From Candidatus Latescibacterota bacterium (lineage in GTDB: Bacteria; Latescibacterota; UBA2968): 64,000 nt of DNA. A program made the translations under genes and the position numbers. The notes under the pieces are model-generated. The model was not told the origin of the DNA. It did not search any database and worked only from the letters and a program-made list of their open reading frames with translations. Location of the stretch: positions 496,001 through 560,000 of the forward strand of contig JAJEHL010000026.1 in NCBI GenBank assembly GCA_022823725.1, read 5' to 3'. Of this stretch, positions 62,883 through 64,000 are shown piece after piece (positions within the stretch are counted from its first letter, which is position 1; every line of letters begins with the position of its first letter).

Positions 62883-63218
62883 ATGGCAGTTGCTACGGAA
62901 GATATGATTGCGGAAATGGTCAAGGCCATTGTGGATGAGGTTGATCCCGTGCAGATTATTCTTTTTGGGTCTCAAGCACGAGGCGAAGGCCATGAAGATT
63001 CCGATCTCGACTTTCTGCTCATTCAAGATCCGCCATTTACTGGTGAAAATGCTCGCCGGAAACAGATGGCAAGGCTCTTGATAAGATTTGCCCATACGCC
63101 TATTTCGCAAGATTTTTTGATCTATGCCCCTGATGAGATTGAAAGACTGGGGAAATTATCCAACCATGTCATTGCCCATGCTTTGAAAGAAGGAATAGTA
63201 CTCTATGAACGGGATTGA
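62883..63218 (+). CDS. Minimal nucleotidyltransferase (MNT) antitoxin
   Basis: The 111-residue protein has GAGGG. The active-site motif FGSQARGEGHEDSDLDFLLI (GSx10DxD type) is intact, so it may AMPylate its HEPN partner as in HEPN/MNT modules. The downstream HEPN gene overlaps by 14 bp but breaks after 18 codons. The transferase is therefore an orphan. Confidence 0.93.
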   Translation: MAVATEDMIAEMVKAIVDEVDPVQIILFGSQARGEGHEDSDLDFLLIQDPPFTGENARRKQMARLLIRFAHTPISQDFLIYAPDEIERLGKLSNHVIAHALKEGIVLYERD

Positions 63219-63261
63219 TGATGCGCGTGCTATGCTTTCAATGGCGGAAAACGATGCATGA
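63205..63261 (+). pseudogene. HEPN toxin remnant, N-terminal 18 codons only
   Basis: ATG 63205 overlaps the MNT stop. The frame reads MNGIDDARAMLSMAENDA and stops at 63259-63261. The ARAMLSMAENDxxxA pattern is the usual first helix of HEPN proteins. The catalytic RxxxxH part is absent, replaced by the following unrelated gene, whose ATG overlaps the stop. Confidence 0.7.
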
Positions 63262-64000
63262 AAAATAACCGCGATGATATCCAGAGCCTTGTCGATGCGT
63301 TTTCGACAGAACCCGTGTGTGTGGCTGACGCGCTGTCGGATGGGCGGTTTTTTCTGGATGAGAAATACGATGCCCTGTCCCGGCGTCTCGGTGAGCTGTT
63401 CTGGTTGCCCGTGTCACATGCTTATGTCGTGTTTTGTTATGCGTATAGCGCGTTGTTTGGTATTCCGGATTTTACGCGTGAGGCTCTGATGCGGCAGCCC
63501 GATCGGTTTTCGCAAAAGCGTTTGGCGCTGACGATTCGCTCGACGAGTGGTTTTGTTCTCGATGGCTTTGGATATGATCGCCGCACGGATCGGTATCGCA
63601 AGGATATTTATTGGCCCGGTCCGGTTATTCGCAGTGTGCATGTGGAGAGTGTCAGGCACAATAAGGCGCGGATTTCCAATCCGGCGATGGCGTATTTTGG
63701 ATATCATCTTATCCGCGCAGCGGAATGGCTTTCTGTGCATCGCAAGGATGCGGATTTTTCTCGACAACGTCGGCGGCACTATGATTTTGTTGGTGACTTT
63801 TTCCGCACGGCTGATTATCCTTTCCCTGTGGAGCGCGGAGAGGCGAGGGAGTTTTCGAGGCAGGTCGATGGGTTGCTCGCCGGGGATGACTGTGCGGATT
63901 GCTGGCATAACTTATGTCATGCAGCAAGAGAATTGGGCGTGGATCTCGATCTCGAAGATCTCGCGTCTTTTTTGCCCAGACGCACGGGTGTATTTTTCGG
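63258..64000 (+). CDS. Unrecognised protein, partial (C-terminus off right edge)
   Basis: The frame is open from ATG 63258 to the right edge (247 codons). The protein is soluble-looking with no signal peptide. Segments include DGRFFLDEKYDALSRRLGEL, FGIPDFTREALMRQPDRF, TSGFVLDGFGYDRRT and SVHVESVRHNKARISNP. A His/Arg-rich VRHNKAR could be cofactor-related, but I do not recognise the family. Codon use matches the G/C-rich genes of the window, unlike the HEPN remnant. Confidence 0.7.
   Translation, partial: MKNNRDDIQSLVDAFSTEPVCVADALSDGRFFLDEKYDALSRRLGELFWLPVSHAYVVFCYAYSALFGIPDFTREALMRQPDRFSQKRLALTIRSTSGFVLDGFGYDRRTDRYRKDIYWPGPVIRSVHVESVRHNKARISNPAMAYFGYHLIRAAEWLSVHRKDADFSRQRRRHYDFVGDFFRTADYPFPVERGEAREFSRQVDGLLAGDDCADCWHNLCHAARELGVDLDLEDLASFLPRRTGVFF

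Overview
The window looks like a bacterial chromosome segment from an uncultured, probably environmental or host-associated lineage. The housekeeping genes (bioA, bioD, acs, rsgA, an M32 carboxypeptidase, two LolC/E-type permeases) and the Shine-Dalgarno sites are ordinary bacterial ones. The outer-membrane barrel and Lol-type permeases imply a two-membrane envelope. The mix of phytanoyl-CoA-dioxygenase-like proteins, enolase-superfamily dehydratases, pectinolytic beta-helix and PL10 lyases and DUF6785-type membrane proteins resembles Latescibacterota/Poribacteria-like genomes. That placement is inference; no rRNA or tRNA gene was seen.

Layout. 1-625 is the 5' part of a PhyH oxygenase that runs off the left edge. 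784-7242 (+) carries a BNR propeller, an acetamidase/formamidase, a membrane protein, bioA-bioD, a THUMP methyltransferase and a cupin, ending at a shared terminator with acs (-). 9484-11865 (+) is an ECF sigma / anti-sigma / HtrA-PDZ operon whose protease domain has lost its whole catalytic triad. 12139-23748 (-) is a catabolic block: enolase superfamily, S9 peptidase (frameshifted), propeller/oligogalacturonate-lyase-like protein, two SDR proteins, PhyH, YiaK-like dehydrogenase, aldo/keto reductase, PL10 pectate lyase and a CoA-binding protein. 24060-35544 (+) is a complete urea system: urtA, an outer-membrane barrel, urtB-E, fused ureAB, ureC, ureF, ureG and ureD, with no ureE. 35795-43151 (+) holds more sugar-acid-type catabolism (enolase-superfamily proteins, a 2OG oxygenase, a malate/lactate dehydrogenase-family enzyme, a UxuA-like enzyme, a DUF6785 membrane protein).

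43184-51561 is an AT-richer defence and toxin-antitoxin island. It contains McrB-McrC, an atypical antitoxin with a YoeB toxin, a decayed gene, an HTH-dynamin-like GTPase fusion, a DUF433 antitoxin with a gutted toxin, and two near-identical coiled-coil/tail-anchor genes that bracket part of it. The C-terminal 30 residues of McrC are nearly the same as the C-terminal (toxin-neutralising type) segment of the YoeB antitoxin, at DNA level too. 51579-63261 returns to metabolism and housekeeping. The window ends with an MNT antitoxin beside a truncated HEPN toxin and an unrecognised partial gene.

Two themes cross the window. Three of the four toxin-antitoxin modules keep an intact antitoxin but have a toxin destroyed by deletion or truncation (12453-12571, 50891-50988, 63205-63261). 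A family of palindromic intergenic repeats sharing a GCCGCRATCCAGAAGGTTTT core occurs at five places.
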